Made by a program: the position numbers and the translations under genes
In this document: one piece after another, positions 25,296 to 36,728 of the stretch
Layout: every line of letters begins with the position of its first letter
Numbering within the stretch: the stretch's first letter is position 1
Notes under the pieces: generated by a model
Databases searched by the model: none
The model's input: only the letters and a program-made list of their open reading frames with translations
Told to the model about the DNA's origin: nothing
NCBI GenBank assembly: GCA_016719535.1
Contig: JADJYX010000013.1
Location: 310,001 to 374,000, forward strand
Direction: 5' to 3'
Length of the DNA stretch: 64,000 nucleotides
Source of the DNA: Rubrivivax sp.
GTDB lineage: Bacteria; Pseudomonadota; Gammaproteobacteria; Burkholderiales; Burkholderiaceae_C

Positions 25296-28200
25296 ATGAG
25301 AAACCTCCTGCGATGGTTGTTGAGCCCGGCCGTCATCGGCACCCTCGGGCTGCTGGTCCTGAGCGCGCTGGTGTGGTGGGCCTTCCCGCTGGTGGCCTTC
25401 GGCAGCGTGCGGCCCTTCGACGGATTCTGGGCCCGCGTCATCACGCTCGCGGTGCTGTGGGGGCTGTGGCTGGGCTGGCTGGCCTTTGCCTGGTGGCGCC
25501 GCCGCCGCACCCATGCGGCCCTGGTCAAGGGGCTGTCGACCGGCTCGGCGACCAGCCAGCGCGAGGCCGAGGTGCTGGCCAAGCGCTTCGACGAAGCGAT
25601 GGTCAAACTGCGCGAAAGCGCCGGCCGCTCGCTCTTCAAGCCCGGCTCCTACCTGTATGAGCTGCCCTGGTACATGTTCATCGGCGCACCCGGTGCCGGC
25701 AAGACAACGGCGCTGCTCAATGCCGGGCTGCAGTTCCTGCTCGGCGACGGCAAGGCTGGCGCCTCGGTATCCGGCGTCGGCGGCACGCGCAACTGCGACT
25801 GGTGGTTTACGCGCGACGCGGTGCTGATCGACACCGCCGGTCGCTACAGCACGCAGGATTCCGACGCCGTTGCCGATGCCGGCGCCTGGGACGCCTTCCT
25901 CGCGCTGCTGAAGAAGACCCGGCCGCGGCAGCCGATCAACGGCGTCATGCTCACCGTCAGCGCGTCCGACCTCGTGCAGCTCAGCGCCGCCGACCGCACC
26001 GACCTGGCACGCAGCTTGCGCGACCGCCTGCACGAGCTGCAGACCAAGCTGGGCGTGCGCGCGCCGGTGTATGTGCTGGTCACCAAGATGGACCTGGTGG
26101 CCGGCTTCAACGAGACCTTCGGCGACCTGCCCAAGGATCCGCGCGAACAGGTCTGGGGCTTCACGCTGGACTGGCGCGACGGCGAGGACCCGAATGTCGA
26201 GCAGGAATTCGACCAGGGCATGGGCGGGCTCGAGCAGCGCCTCGGCGAAGGCCTGACCGACCGCCTGCAGGCCGAGCGCGACCTCTCGCGCCGGGCGGCG
26301 ATCTTCGGCTTCCCGCAGGAGCTGGCGGCGCTGCGGCGGCCGCTGCGCGACTTTGTCACCGCGGTCTTCGCCGCCGGCGGCGCCGTGCAGCGCACGCCGC
26401 CGATGCGCGGCGTCTATTTCACCAGCGGCACGCAGGAAGGCACGCCGATCGACCGTGTGATGGGCTCGCTGGGCCGCGCCTTCGGGCTCGAGCGGCCGGC
26501 GCTGGCCGCGCGCGGCGCCGGCAGCGGCAAGAGCTTCTTCCTGACGCGGCTGCTGCGCGAGGTGGTCTTCTTCGAGCGCGGACTGGGCGTCTACAACGCC
26601 GCCGCCGAACGCCGCCGGCGCCTGACGCGCGTCGCGCTGATGGCCGGCATCGGTGTGCTGTCGGTAGCGCTGATCGCCGGCTGGGCGGTGAGCTTCGTGC
26701 GCAATGCGGGCTACGTCGACGACGTGGCGGCACGGCTGCCGGCCATCCAGCAGGGGGTGGCCGCCATCCCGCCGGGCACGGCCGGCGACGTGGCGGTGCT
26801 GATCAAGCCCTTGACCGACGTGAGGAACGCCGCGCGCACCGGCGCCTTCCCGATCGAGGACCCGCCGCTGTCGATGACGCTGGGCCTGTACCAGGGCGAC
26901 AAGCTCGACGCCGGCGCACGGCTGGCCCACCAGCGGCTGATCGAGAAGGCTTTCGCGCCGCGCATCGCGACGCGGCTGGAAGAGCGTCTGCGCGCCGCCA
27001 ACGCCAGCAACCTGGAGAACGCCTACGAGGCGCTGAAGAATTACCTGATGCTCTATACGCCCGACAAGTTCGACGCCGATACGCTGCGCGCCTGGATCGC
27101 CACCGACTGGGACGTGCAGTACGCCCGCGCGCTGGACGCCGATGGCCGCGCCGAGCTCGACCGCCACCTCGACGCCATGCTCGCGCGCGGCGCGCCGCCG
27201 CCGGTGGTGCCCAGGGACGAGGCGCTGGTGGCGCAGATGCGCGAGATGCTCGCGGCACTGCCGCTGGAGCTGCGCGTCTACGGGCGCATCAAGCGCTCCA
27301 GCCGCGGCAACGACCTGCCCGACTTCACCGTGGCCGGCAGCGCCGGCCCGCGCGCCGCCCAGGTCTACCGGCGTGCCAGCGGCGAGCCGCTGACGCGCGG
27401 CATCGCCGGCCTGTATACGCGCGAGGGCTACCGCCGCACCTTCCAGGGCACCATCCCGCGCGTCTCGGCGCAGCTGGCGGCCGAAGAGACCTGGGTCATG
27501 GGCGTGCGCAACGATCCCGAGCGCATCAAGGCCTTGTCGCTGGGCAACGAGCTCGCCAACCGCGTGCGTCGTGCCTATCTCGAGGACTACATCAAGGAGT
27601 GGGACCGCTACCTGGCCGATGTGCAGCTGGTGCCGCTGACCAGCATCGGCCAGCAGATCGAGGTCTTTCGCCTGCTGGCGGGCGTGGATTCACCGATGGC
27701 CGCCCTCGTGCGCCGCGTCGCCGAGGAGACCACGCTGGTGCCACCGGCCACCACCGCCGCCACCAATCCGGTGGGGCAGACGCTGGACCGTGCCGCCAAG
27801 GCGCGTCAGGAGGCCGCCAAGCTCGCCGACCCCGGCGCCGCGCCGGCCACCGTCGGCGGCGGCCCGCTGGAGCGCATGGTCGACGATCACTTCGCCGCCT
27901 ACCGGCGCCTGGTCACCGGCCAGCCTGCACCCATCGACGAGTTGCGCAAGCTCTTCGACGATCAGCAGGCCTACCTGCTGGCGATCGACAACGCCCAGAA
28001 GACCAGGTCTGCGCCGCCGCCCGGTGGCGGCGCCGGGGCGCAGCTGAAAGTTCAGGGCGGCCAGTTGCCCGATGCCTTGCGCGCGATGATGAATACGCTG
28101 GCCGACGCCGGCGCCAGGCAGAGCCAGAGCGCCGAGCGCGACGTGCTGACGGCCGAGCTCAAGCCGATCGCCGACTTCTGCCAGCGCGCCATCGCCAACC

Positions 28201-28823
28201 GCTATCCCTTCGCCGCCGGCTCGCGCGCCGACGTGCTGCCCGAGGACTTCGGCCAGCTCTTCGGCCAGGGCGGCATGCTCGACGATTTTTTCAACCGCCG
28301 GCTGGCACCCCTGGTCGATACCGGCGGCGCCACCTGGGCCTACCGGCCGTTGCCCGACGGCACGCGGCCGAGCGCACGCTCGCTGCCCGACTTCCAGCGC
28401 GCCGCGCGCATCCGCGAGGCCTTCTTCCGCGCCGGTGGCAAGGCGCCGGGTTTTCGCATCGACCTGCGCGCCGCCGAGCTCGCCGACGGGTTGAAGGAGG
28501 TCACGATCGATATCGACGGCCAGGTCTACCGCCTGAGCGCCGGCGGGCCGCCGGTGACCATCGCCTGGCCCAGCCAGCGCGTGGCCTCGCGCGTCACGCT
28601 GTCCAGCCAGCCCGCCGGCGTGCCGCAGGTCTTCGAAGGTCCCTGGGGCCTGTTCCGGCTCTTCGAGCGTTTCGAGATCGTGCCCTCGGGCCAACCCGAG
28701 CGCTTCGGCGTCAATATGGACCTCGAAGGCCGACGCGCGCGGCTGGAAGTCACCGCCAGCAGCGTGCTCAACCCCTTCCGGATGCGCGAAATGCAGCAGT
28801 TCCGCTGCCCGAGCGCCGTCTGA
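25296..28823 (+). CDS. tssM: T6SS membrane protein TssM (IcmF)
   Basis: Large inner-membrane core of the T6SS trans-envelope channel. Seen in 1175 residues: two N-terminal membrane helices (about 13-33 and 46-67); a cytoplasmic NTPase domain with intact Walker A GAPGAGKTT (130-138) and WWFTRDAVLIDTAGRYSTQD; a third helix (about 448-470); and a long periplasmic part with the IcmF-related RAYLEDYIKEWDRYLADVQL segment and a C-terminal beta-domain (WGLFRLFERFEIV) that contacts TssJ in other systems. Walker A is intact here, which is not so in every TssM. It precedes tagF by one base. Confidence 0.97.
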   Translation: MRNLLRWLLSPAVIGTLGLLVLSALVWWAFPLVAFGSVRPFDGFWARVITLAVLWGLWLGWLAFAWWRRRRTHAALVKGLSTGSATSQREAEVLAKRFDEAMVKLRESAGRSLFKPGSYLYELPWYMFIGAPGAGKTTALLNAGLQFLLGDGKAGASVSGVGGTRNCDWWFTRDAVLIDTAGRYSTQDSDAVADAGAWDAFLALLKKTRPRQPINGVMLTVSASDLVQLSAADRTDLARSLRDRLHELQTKLGVRAPVYVLVTKMDLVAGFNETFGDLPKDPREQVWGFTLDWRDGEDPNVEQEFDQGMGGLEQRLGEGLTDRLQAERDLSRRAAIFGFPQELAALRRPLRDFVTAVFAAGGAVQRTPPMRGVYFTSGTQEGTPIDRVMGSLGRAFGLERPALAARGAGSGKSFFLTRLLREVVFFERGLGVYNAAAERRRRLTRVALMAGIGVLSVALIAGWAVSFVRNAGYVDDVAARLPAIQQGVAAIPPGTAGDVAVLIKPLTDVRNAARTGAFPIEDPPLSMTLGLYQGDKLDAGARLAHQRLIEKAFAPRIATRLEERLRAANASNLENAYEALKNYLMLYTPDKFDADTLRAWIATDWDVQYARALDADGRAELDRHLDAMLARGAPPPVVPRDEALVAQMREMLAALPLELRVYGRIKRSSRGNDLPDFTVAGSAGPRAAQVYRRASGEPLTRGIAGLYTREGYRRTFQGTIPRVSAQLAAEETWVMGVRNDPERIKALSLGNELANRVRRAYLEDYIKEWDRYLADVQLVPLTSIGQQIEVFRLLAGVDSPMAALVRRVAEETTLVPPATTAATNPVGQTLDRAAKARQEAAKLADPGAAPATVGGGPLERMVDDHFAAYRRLVTGQPAPIDELRKLFDDQQAYLLAIDNAQKTRSAPPPGGGAGAQLKVQGGQLPDALRAMMNTLADAGARQSQSAERDVLTAELKPIADFCQRAIANRYPFAAGSRADVLPEDFGQLFGQGGMLDDFFNRRLAPLVDTGGATWAYRPLPDGTRPSARSLPDFQRAARIREAFFRAGGKAPGFRIDLRAAELADGLKEVTIDIDGQVYRLSAGGPPVTIAWPSQRVASRVTLSSQPAGVPQVFEGPWGLFRLFERFEIVPSGQPERFGVNMDLEGRRARLEVTASSVLNPFRMREMQQFRCPSAV

Positions 28824-28824
28824 G

Positions 28825-29583
28825 ATGGATGACGGCAGCGCCCCCGGCTGGCACGGCAAGCTGCCGTCGCTGGGTGACTTTGCATCGCGCCGGCTGCCGC
28901 ACGAGTTCATCGAGGCCTGGGACGGCTGGCTCGCCGGCGGACTGGCCGCGCTGCGCGAAACGGCTGCCGACAGCTGGCTCGACGGCTACCTCGCCAGCCC
29001 GATCTGGCGCTTCCTGCTGCTGCCCGGCGTGCTGGCCGGCCCGTGCGGCCAGCAAGGCTGGACCGGCGTGCTGATGCCCTCGGTCGACCGTGCAGGGCGC
29101 TATTTCCCCTTTACCGTGGCCTGGGCGCTGCCGGCGCTGCCGCGCGACGGCGAGACCTTCACGGCACTGCACCGCTGGCTGCGCCAGCTCGACGACCTGG
29201 CAGCCGACGCACTGCAGGACGACTGGACGGTGCCGCAGCTGGAGGCCGAACTCGCCCGCCTGCGCCTGCCGGCGCTGGCGGCAGGCGCAGGCGGGCGCGG
29301 CGCGGCACGGCCGGCGCCACCGGCTTCGGTGGTCTCGCTGCCGATCGCCTCGGCCGCCGATGTGACGGCGCTGATCACCGAAGATGCGCTCGCGATCTGG
29401 CAGACTGCGAGCGTCGGTCACGCCTACTGGTGGTGCGAACCCGGGGCCGACCCCGGCCGGCTCGTGGTCACGCGCGGGCTGCCGGCGGGCGCCGGCATCG
29501 GCATCCTTTTCGCCGCCTTGGGGGCGGGCGCCCAGGAGCCGTCTGCCGGCCAGGACTCGAGCAGCGAAGCAGGATCCGGTTGA
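28825..29583 (+). CDS. tagF: T6SS-associated protein TagF
   Basis: Negative post-translational regulator of T6SS in Pseudomonas and Agrobacterium, acting through Fha. The 252-residue product has the TagF opening GWHGKLPSLGDFASRRLP, then FIEAWDGWLAGGLAALRE, SPIWRFLLLPGVLAG, WTGVLMPSVDRAGRYFPFTV and a C-terminal HAYWWCEPGADPGRLVVTRG. It is a stand-alone TagF without a fused PppA domain. The start follows the tssM stop immediately and the ppkA-type kinase begins 8 bases later, so tssM-tagF-kinase form one translation unit. Confidence 0.95.
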   Translation: MDDGSAPGWHGKLPSLGDFASRRLPHEFIEAWDGWLAGGLAALRETAADSWLDGYLASPIWRFLLLPGVLAGPCGQQGWTGVLMPSVDRAGRYFPFTVAWALPALPRDGETFTALHRWLRQLDDLAADALQDDWTVPQLEAELARLRLPALAAGAGGRGAARPAPPASVVSLPIASAADVTALITEDALAIWQTASVGHAYWWCEPGADPGRLVVTRGLPAGAGIGILFAALGAGAQEPSAGQDSSSEAGSG

Positions 29584-29590
29584 GCCTTCC

Positions 29591-31036
29591 ATGAACAACG
29601 ACGCGCCGGACGACGACCCCACGGTCGCTCAGCCCGCCCCGATGCCGGGTGGCAGCCCGCCCTTGGCCGCGGCAGCACCGGCCCCTTCGGCACGGCGGGA
29701 CTCGGGCAACGCGCTGCCGATCGGCACCTACCTCGACGAATTCGAGCTGCGCAGCGTGGCTGGCGAAGGCGGCTTCTCGATCGTCTACCGCGCCTGGGAC
29801 CATTCGCTGAACCGCCAGGTCGCGGTGAAGGAATATTTTCCCTCGGGCATGGTCGGCCGCTCCGGCAGCACGCAGGTGGTGGTGCGCTCGGAGCGCTACA
29901 CCGAAGCCTTCGAGGCCGGGTTGCGCAGCTTCGTCGAGGAGGCGCGGTTGCTGGCGCAGTTCGACCACCCGGCGCTGATCAAGGTCTACCGCTTCTGGAA
30001 GGCCAACGGCTCGGCCTATATGGTGATGCCGTTCTGCGAGGGCATCACGCTGCGCGACGTCTGGCGCGCCGACCCCGAGGCGCCCGACGAGACGGCGCTG
30101 ATGCAGTTGCTGGACCCGCTGACCGAGGCATTGGGCGTGCTGCACGCCGAGCACTGGTACCACCGCGACATCGCACCCGACAACGTCATGCTGCTGGCCG
30201 GCACGCGCCGCCCACTGCTGCTGGATTTCGGCGCTGCGCGCCAGGTCATCGGCGATATGACGCATGCGCTGACGGTGATCCTCAAGCCCGGCTATGCGCC
30301 GATCGAGCAGTGGGGCGAAGTGCCGGGCATGCAGCAGGGGCCGTGGACCGACGTCTATGCGCTGGCAGCCATGATCCACTTCGGCATCACCCGGCGCACG
30401 CCGCCGCCGTCGGTCGGCCGCCTGGTCAACGACGGCTACGAACCGCTGGCGCAGGTGGCCGCCGGCCGCTACAGCGACCGTTTCCTGCGCGCCATCGACC
30501 ACGCGCTGGCGGTGCGGCCCGAGCAGCGCACGCCCTCGATCGCGCAATTTCGCGAGGAGATCGGCCTGCAGGAATTTGCCCGCGAGCGCACGATGACGTG
30601 GATGCCGCCGGCGCCGGCCGCGGCGCCGCGGGCCGACACCGATCAGCCGGCCCACGCACCGTCACCGGCCGGCATCGAATTTACCGTCCAGCCCGGCAGC
30701 CTGCGCATGCCGGCCGAGCCCGGGGTGCGCACCCAGCCGCTGGCGCCGCCGCGTTCGTCGCAGGGCCCGGCGATGCTGTTCGCCGCCGGCCTGCTGGTCA
30801 CCGGTGCGCTGGGTGTGGGCGGCTACCTGCTGTTCAGGCCGGCACCGGCACCCCTGGTCGCCGTTGCCCCGGCGGCGGTGCCGGCACCGGTGCTGGTGCC
30901 GGCCTCGGCCGCCGAGCCCGCGGCGCGGCGCCGGCAGCGGCACCGCCGGCAGCGACGCCGCCCGCGGCCCACCATCCGGGCGACGACTTCCAGCGCATCC
31001 TGGCCGCGCAGACGGCTGGGCATGGCGTCGAGGTGA
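29591..31036 (+). CDS. ppkA: PpkA-type serine/threonine kinase of the T6SS switch (C-terminus displaced by frameshift)
   Basis: Membrane Ser/Thr kinase expected to phosphorylate Fha. In frame: a Pro-rich N-terminus; kinase domain (about 48-320) with GEGGFS (58-63), catalytic Lys80 in VAVKEYF, HRDIAPDN (191-198), LDFGAAR (211-217) and GYAPIEQW; a linker; and one membrane helix (about 394-415). The catalytic-loop Lys is Ala, as in other PpkA-like HRDI-[AS]-PDN kinases. After the helix the frame enters an Arg-rich run and stops at 31036, while the matching Ala/Pro linker plus C-terminal domain continues in the next frame to 31482. The break is one missing base (or two extra) near 30905-30931. 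The kinase and membrane helix themselves are intact. Confidence 0.9.
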   Translation: MNNDAPDDDPTVAQPAPMPGGSPPLAAAAPAPSARRDSGNALPIGTYLDEFELRSVAGEGGFSIVYRAWDHSLNRQVAVKEYFPSGMVGRSGSTQVVVRSERYTEAFEAGLRSFVEEARLLAQFDHPALIKVYRFWKANGSAYMVMPFCEGITLRDVWRADPEAPDETALMQLLDPLTEALGVLHAEHWYHRDIAPDNVMLLAGTRRPLLLDFGAARQVIGDMTHALTVILKPGYAPIEQWGEVPGMQQGPWTDVYALAAMIHFGITRRTPPPSVGRLVNDGYEPLAQVAAGRYSDRFLRAIDHALAVRPEQRTPSIAQFREEIGLQEFARERTMTWMPPAPAAAPRADTDQPAHAPSPAGIEFTVQPGSLRMPAEPGVRTQPLAPPRSSQGPAMLFAAGLLVTGALGVGGYLLFRPAPAPLVAVAPAAVPAPVLVPASAAEPAARRRQRHRRQRRRPRPTIRATTSSASWPRRRLGMASR

Positions 31037-31482
31037 CGCTGGTGCGCACCACCGTTCGCAGCGAGAAGGACGCCATCGAATTCACCGTCCAGTCACGGCA
31101 CGACGGTTATCTGTATGTCTTCAACCACGGCTCCGACGGCTCGCTGCTGCAGCTGTACCCGAACAAGATCTCGGGGTTGCCGCGGGTGCGCAAGCAGGTG
31201 CCACTGAACCTGCCCAAGGACGTGGATTTCAAGATCTCCGGGCCCAGCGGCCCCAACCAGTTGCTGGTGATGGTGTCGACGCTGCCTCGCGACCATTCGG
31301 CGCTGCCGGCGCGCGACGAGGGTGGTTTTTCCTTCTACCCCACCGGCGATGCGGCAACGGCGCTGTCGGCGCGTCACCAGGGGCCGCTGCCGTGGATCGC
31401 CGGTGTGCCCAAGTGCCCGGCCGGCGGCCGCTGCGACGACGCCTTCGGGGCCACCATCGTCACCTTCAACGTCGTCCAGTAG
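30922..31482 (+). pseudogene. Displaced C-terminal DUF4384-like domain of the PpkA-type kinase
   Basis: Continuation of the preceding kinase in another frame. After an Ala/Pro linker it reads HHPGDDFQRILAAQ, then a beta-rich domain with FTVQSRHDGYLYVFNHGSDG, LLQLYPNKISG, GPNQLLVMVSTLPRDHSALP and CDDAFGATIVTFNVVQ, matching the DUF4384-type extracytoplasmic domain seen at the C-terminus of T6SS PpkA kinases. It has no good start of its own. A GC-rich palindrome follows the stop, as expected for the end of the real gene. A single-base correction would join it to the kinase; otherwise the protein lacks its sensor part. Confidence 0.75.
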
Positions 31483-31495
31483 GCCGCCGGCGGCC
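31482..31495 (+). terminator. GC-rich palindrome after the kinase gene
   Basis: A perfect 14-base palindrome, GGCCGCCGGCGGCC, overlaps the stop codon of the displaced kinase C-terminus. No T-tract follows. It may end or stabilise the tssK-kinase transcript. Nothing else is evident in the 110-base gap before the next gene. Confidence 0.35.
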
Positions 31496-31591
31496 GTCCG
31501 CCAGCGCCTTGCGGGCGCCGGACCGTCAGCGCGAGCATGGACCTCGCAGGTCCGGTGACGCATCATCCGCAGCGCAGCAAAACCTTCGACC

Positions 31592-33459
<1,868 letters not shown>

Positions 33460-33463
<4 letters not shown>

Positions 33464-34560
33464 ACGCCGGCGGTTCAAGGACGCGGGGGCCACGCCCCGC
33501 GGGAGCGGCCTGGCTGGTCGTCGCGCTGCTGGCCGGCTGCGCGTCGTCGCCACCGCCGGCGGGCACCGTCGAGCCTGCAGCGCCGGCGTCGACCGCGCCG
33601 GCGCCAGCGGCCACCGCCCGCGCCGATGGCCGCTGGCCGCAGGCGCAGGGTGAGGTGCTGGGTCGCAATGCCCGGCTGCTGGTCTACCGGCCGGCCACCG
33701 GCGACAGCTTCGACGGCATCGCGGCGCGCTTCCTGGGTGCGGCCGACCAGGGCTGGCAGATTGCCGATGCCAACGATGCCGCGCGGCCGCTGGCCGACCA
33801 GCCGCTGCGGGTGCCGCTGCGGCCGCTCAACCCGCTGGGTGTGCAGGCGGACCGGCTGCAGACGGTGCCCATCCTCTGCTACCACCGTCTGGGCAGCGGG
33901 GTGTCGAAGATGATCGTCTCGCCGGCCGGCTTCGAGGCGCAGATGGCCTGGCTGGTGCGCCATGGCTACCGCGTGGTGCGGCTGGCGGACGTGGCCGGCT
34001 TCCTGGCGGGCCGGCGGCCGCTGCCGCAGCGCTCGGTCGTGCTGACCTTCGACGACGGCTACGAGTCGTTCTACCGCCATGCCTTCCCGGTGCTGAAGCG
34101 ATACGGCCTGCCGGCCACGGTCTTCGTCTATACCGACTTCCTGGGCGGCGGCGACGCGCTGACCTGGGCGCAGATGCAGGAGATGCTGGCTTCGGGCCTG
34201 GTCGACGTGCAGTCGCACTCGAAGAGCCACCGCAACCTGATCGAGCGCCTGCCGGGCGAAACCGAGGAGCGCTACCGCGCCAACCTCGATGCCGAGATGC
34301 GCATACCGCGCGACATGCTCGAACGCCGCCTGCCGCCGCTGAAGGTGCGCCACCTCGCCTATCCCTTTGGCGATGCCGACGAGGCGGTGATCGACAGTGC
34401 GGCGCGGCACGGCTTCGAGCTGGCCGCCACCGTCGTGCCCGGCGGCAATGCCTTCTTCTCGCAGCCGCTGATGCTGCGGCGGACGATGATCTTCGGCGAC
34501 ATGAATCTCGACGCTTTCAGATCGCGCCTCGAGGTCAGCCGACCGCTGGCCGCACCGTGA
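33460..34560 (+). CDS. Polysaccharide deacetylase-family lipoprotein with LysM-like region
   Basis: Predicted outer-envelope carbohydrate esterase (CE4 family), 366 residues. The signal ends in a lipobox LLAGC (Cys27). Then a LysM-like segment (about 75-125, GDSFDGIAARFLGAADQGWQ) and a NodB-type catalytic domain (about 140-340): VPILCYHRLG, TFDDGYESF with the metal-binding aspartates, QSHSKSHRNL with the HxxxH pair, and HLAYPFGDAD. It likely trims acetyl groups from peptidoglycan or another polysaccharide. It overlaps the kinase upstream and the TPR lipoprotein downstream by four bases each, so it belongs to this operon; a link to T6SS passage through the wall is inference. Confidence 0.88.
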
Positions 34561-35435
34561 ACGTGCACCGGCTGCGTCGGTCCCGACTGTGGGCGCTGGC
34601 GGCCGCGTTGTGGCTGGCCGGCTGCGCATCGCGCGCACCCGCGCCGGGTGGTGCCGAACCGGCGCCGCCTGCGCCCGCGCCGCCGCCCCTGCTGGCGCCC
34701 CTGCACGGCTACGAGCAGCAGCAACTGGACCTTGCCGAACGGGCCGAGGCCCGGGGCCAGTGGGCCGAGGCCGCGCTGGCCTGGGAGGTGCTGAACCTGC
34801 TGCGGCCCGATGACACGGCGGTGCGTGAGCGCCTGGCCCGGACGCAGGCGCTGATCGCGCAGCGCGTGGCCGAACAGCAGGCGCTGGCGCTGGCAGCACA
34901 GCGCCGCGGTGACGCCGATGGCGCCACCCAGGCCTGGCTGGCGCTGCTGGCGCTCGACCCGTCGGACCGTGCGGCCGCCGATGCCTTGCGGCAGGTCGAG
35001 CGCGAGCGCAACCGGCGCTCGCAACTCGGCCGCTTCGCGCGCTCGCCGCTGACGGCGCGGCGCGCCAACGGGGCCGGTGCAGCGTCGATGCCATCCACCA
35101 GCGCCGCGGACACCGACGCACTGCGCGCGGCCAACAGCCAGCGCGAGCATGCGACGATGCTGGCACGTCAGGGTGACCTCGACGGCGCGATCGCGCTGTT
35201 GCGTGACAGCGCAGCCTGGCGCAACCAGCCCGCGCACCGTGCGCTGCTGGCCGACCTGTATGTGCGCAAGGCCGAAGGGCTGAAGGAGACGCAGCCCGAA
35301 GCCGCACGGGCGGCGGTCGACGCGGCGCTGGGCATCGACAGCCGGCATGTTGCCGCCCTGGCCTTGCAGGCGCAGCTGCCGCGCCCGGGCACCCGCGCGG
35401 TGCGGCCGCCCTCGACCCGTCCTATTTCACCGTAA
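34557..35435 (+). CDS. TPR-repeat lipoprotein
   Basis: A 292-residue lipoprotein starting at GTG (overlapping the preceding TGA). The signal LWALAAALWLAGC gives Cys23. The rest is helical with TPR-like repeats (QLDLAERAEARGQWAEAALA, LALAAQRRGDADGATQAWLA, MLARQGDLDGAIALLRDSAA). I do not recognise a named family. Translational coupling to the deacetylase suggests a shared envelope job. Its 3' end overlaps the convergent LysM lipoprotein gene by 14 bases. It is not a TssJ: there is no transthyretin-like fold pattern and the length is greater. Confidence 0.8.
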   Translation: MNVHRLRRSRLWALAAALWLAGCASRAPAPGGAEPAPPAPAPPPLLAPLHGYEQQQLDLAERAEARGQWAEAALAWEVLNLLRPDDTAVRERLARTQALIAQRVAEQQALALAAQRRGDADGATQAWLALLALDPSDRAAADALRQVERERNRRSQLGRFARSPLTARRANGAGAASMPSTSAADTDALRAANSQREHATMLARQGDLDGAIALLRDSAAWRNQPAHRALLADLYVRKAEGLKETQPEAARAAVDAALGIDSRHVAALALQAQLPRPGTRAVRPPSTRPISP

Positions 35436-36390
35436 GCAAGCGCTCACGATCTGCTGCCGCCTTGTCGCGCTGAGCTTTCAGTTGCGCGTTTTTCGGGTCT
35501 TGCGCCAGCTGACCGTCGAGCCGCCGGATGGTGTTTTCGAGCAGGCGGATGAGCCCGCCGACCTGGCTCAGCGCCTGCGCCCGCTTCAACCGGGCGTTGG
35601 CATGGCCGGCGTCACGCTCCAGCACCTGGTCGAAGGCCTCGATCGCCTCGGCCGGTTTCTGCTGCGCCATCAGCGACAGGCCGCGCCGGTATTCCTGGGC
35701 GATCACGACCTCGGCCGACGACGGCGACGGCGGGCGCGGCGCGGGCGTTGCTGCCGGCGGCGGAGCCGGTGGTGCGACAGCGGGTGCGGGCACCGGCGGC
35801 GGTGGCGCAGCCGGCGGCGGGGGTGATGGCGGCGCGGCGGGTGCCGGAGTCGATGGCGCCGGCGCCCTGCCGGGCACCTTGATCATCTGCCCGCCCTGCA
35901 ACTGGCGCGGCACCTTGATGTCGTTGTAGCGCGCCAGCGCATAGAACAGGTGCACGTCGTTCAAGAAGCGCCCGGCGATGCGCGACAGGCTCTCGCCCGG
36001 CGGCACGCGGTAGCTGAAATGCTCGCGACCCAGCAGCACCTGGGGGTCGGTCTGGATCTGCCTGAGCAGGCTCTGCGCCAGCCGGTTGGCGGGATCGGCC
36101 TGCAGCGCACGCTGGATCTCGGCCAGCGCCTGCTCCTCGTGACCGACCTCGAGCATCTCGACGGCCGAGATGGCCAGGCGCTGCGCCTGCTGCGCCGACA
36201 CCGGGCTGGCCGGACCCGGCTCGGCCGGCGGCGGCTCTGCGGCAGGGGCCGGTTCGGCAGGCACCGGCGTCGCGGCCGGTGAGGCCGTTGGCTTGGGCTG
36301 GCCGCCGGGTGGCGTGGTACAGGCCGCCAGCGAGGCAGCCACCGCCACGCCGGTCAGGGCCAGGCGGCGCAGTCTTGTCGTTCGGTCCAT
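35422..36390 (-). CDS. LysM and TPR-repeat lipoprotein
   Basis: Predicted lipoprotein of 322 residues: signal LALTGVAVAASLAAC (Cys24), a Pro/Ala/Glu linker, a helical repeat (about 65-110), a LysM domain (about 125-175: FSYRVPPGESLSRIAGRFLN to GGQMIKVPG) that should bind peptidoglycan, then a strikingly Pro/Ala-rich linker (about 178-225), a TPR unit (about 230-280) and a charged coiled C-terminus. The ATG at 36390 is chosen because it starts the signal directly. It overlaps the opposite-strand TPR lipoprotein gene by 14 bases tail to tail, so the two genes have no room for separate terminators. Confidence 0.85.
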   Translation of the reverse strand: MDRTTRLRRLALTGVAVAASLAACTTPPGGQPKPTASPAATPVPAEPAPAAEPPPAEPGPASPVSAQQAQRLAISAVEMLEVGHEEQALAEIQRALQADPANRLAQSLLRQIQTDPQVLLGREHFSYRVPPGESLSRIAGRFLNDVHLFYALARYNDIKVPRQLQGGQMIKVPGRAPAPSTPAPAAPPSPPPPAAPPPPVPAPAVAPPAPPPAATPAPRPPSPSSAEVVIAQEYRRGLSLMAQQKPAEAIEAFDQVLERDAGHANARLKRAQALSQVGGLIRLLENTIRRLDGQLAQDPKNAQLKAQRDKAAADRERLLTVK

Positions 36391-36728
36391 GCATGCCGCC
36401 TGCAGGCGCAGACGCTCCAGGTCACCTGCCGGCACCAGGCGAATGCCCGGCGCCGCTTCCGAGCCGCATTATCGGCGAGCGAATCGGCGTCGCTCGCCCG
36501 GCCTCTCGCGCCCGGCCACGAGAACGGGTGCGGCCGTGGACATCGCGCGGAAGGCGCAGGCGCTGCGCCGCTCGCCGCGCTGGCGAGGGCCATCGCCAGA
36601 CGACGGCCATGGCCACGGTGTGGGCATCGATGACGCGCATCCAGGCACGCTCGGTTTCGGAGCTGGCTTGCCGCGCGGATGGAGCTCCCGCAGGCGTCGG
36701 CGACGCCAGCCTCTTCGCGGTGCGGGTG
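36391..36728. other. Gap without a recognisable gene
   Basis: This 338-base stretch lies upstream of the LysM lipoprotein and downstream of the YkgJ-type gene. Open frames exist on both strands, as anywhere at this G+C, but they are Arg/Ala/Pro-rich without conserved motifs or ribosome-binding sites. It presumably holds the promoter of the LysM lipoprotein gene. I see no RNA gene or repeat. Confidence 0.4.

Noticed and set aside
22467..27167. A very long open frame on the minus strand opposite tssK, tssL and tssM.
   Set aside because: It is antisense to three well-conserved T6SS genes, is dominated by Arg, Gly, Gln, His and Ala, and has no domain pattern. Such frames are expected at this G+C.
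34557..35435. TPR lipoprotein considered as TssJ.
   Set aside because: It has helical repeats and 292 residues, whereas TssJ is a short beta-sandwich lipoprotein.
36422..36640. Small minus-strand open frame between the LysM lipoprotein and the YkgJ-type gene.
   Set aside because: Arg-rich, with no conserved pattern and no ribosome-binding site; other frames over the same bases are equally open.
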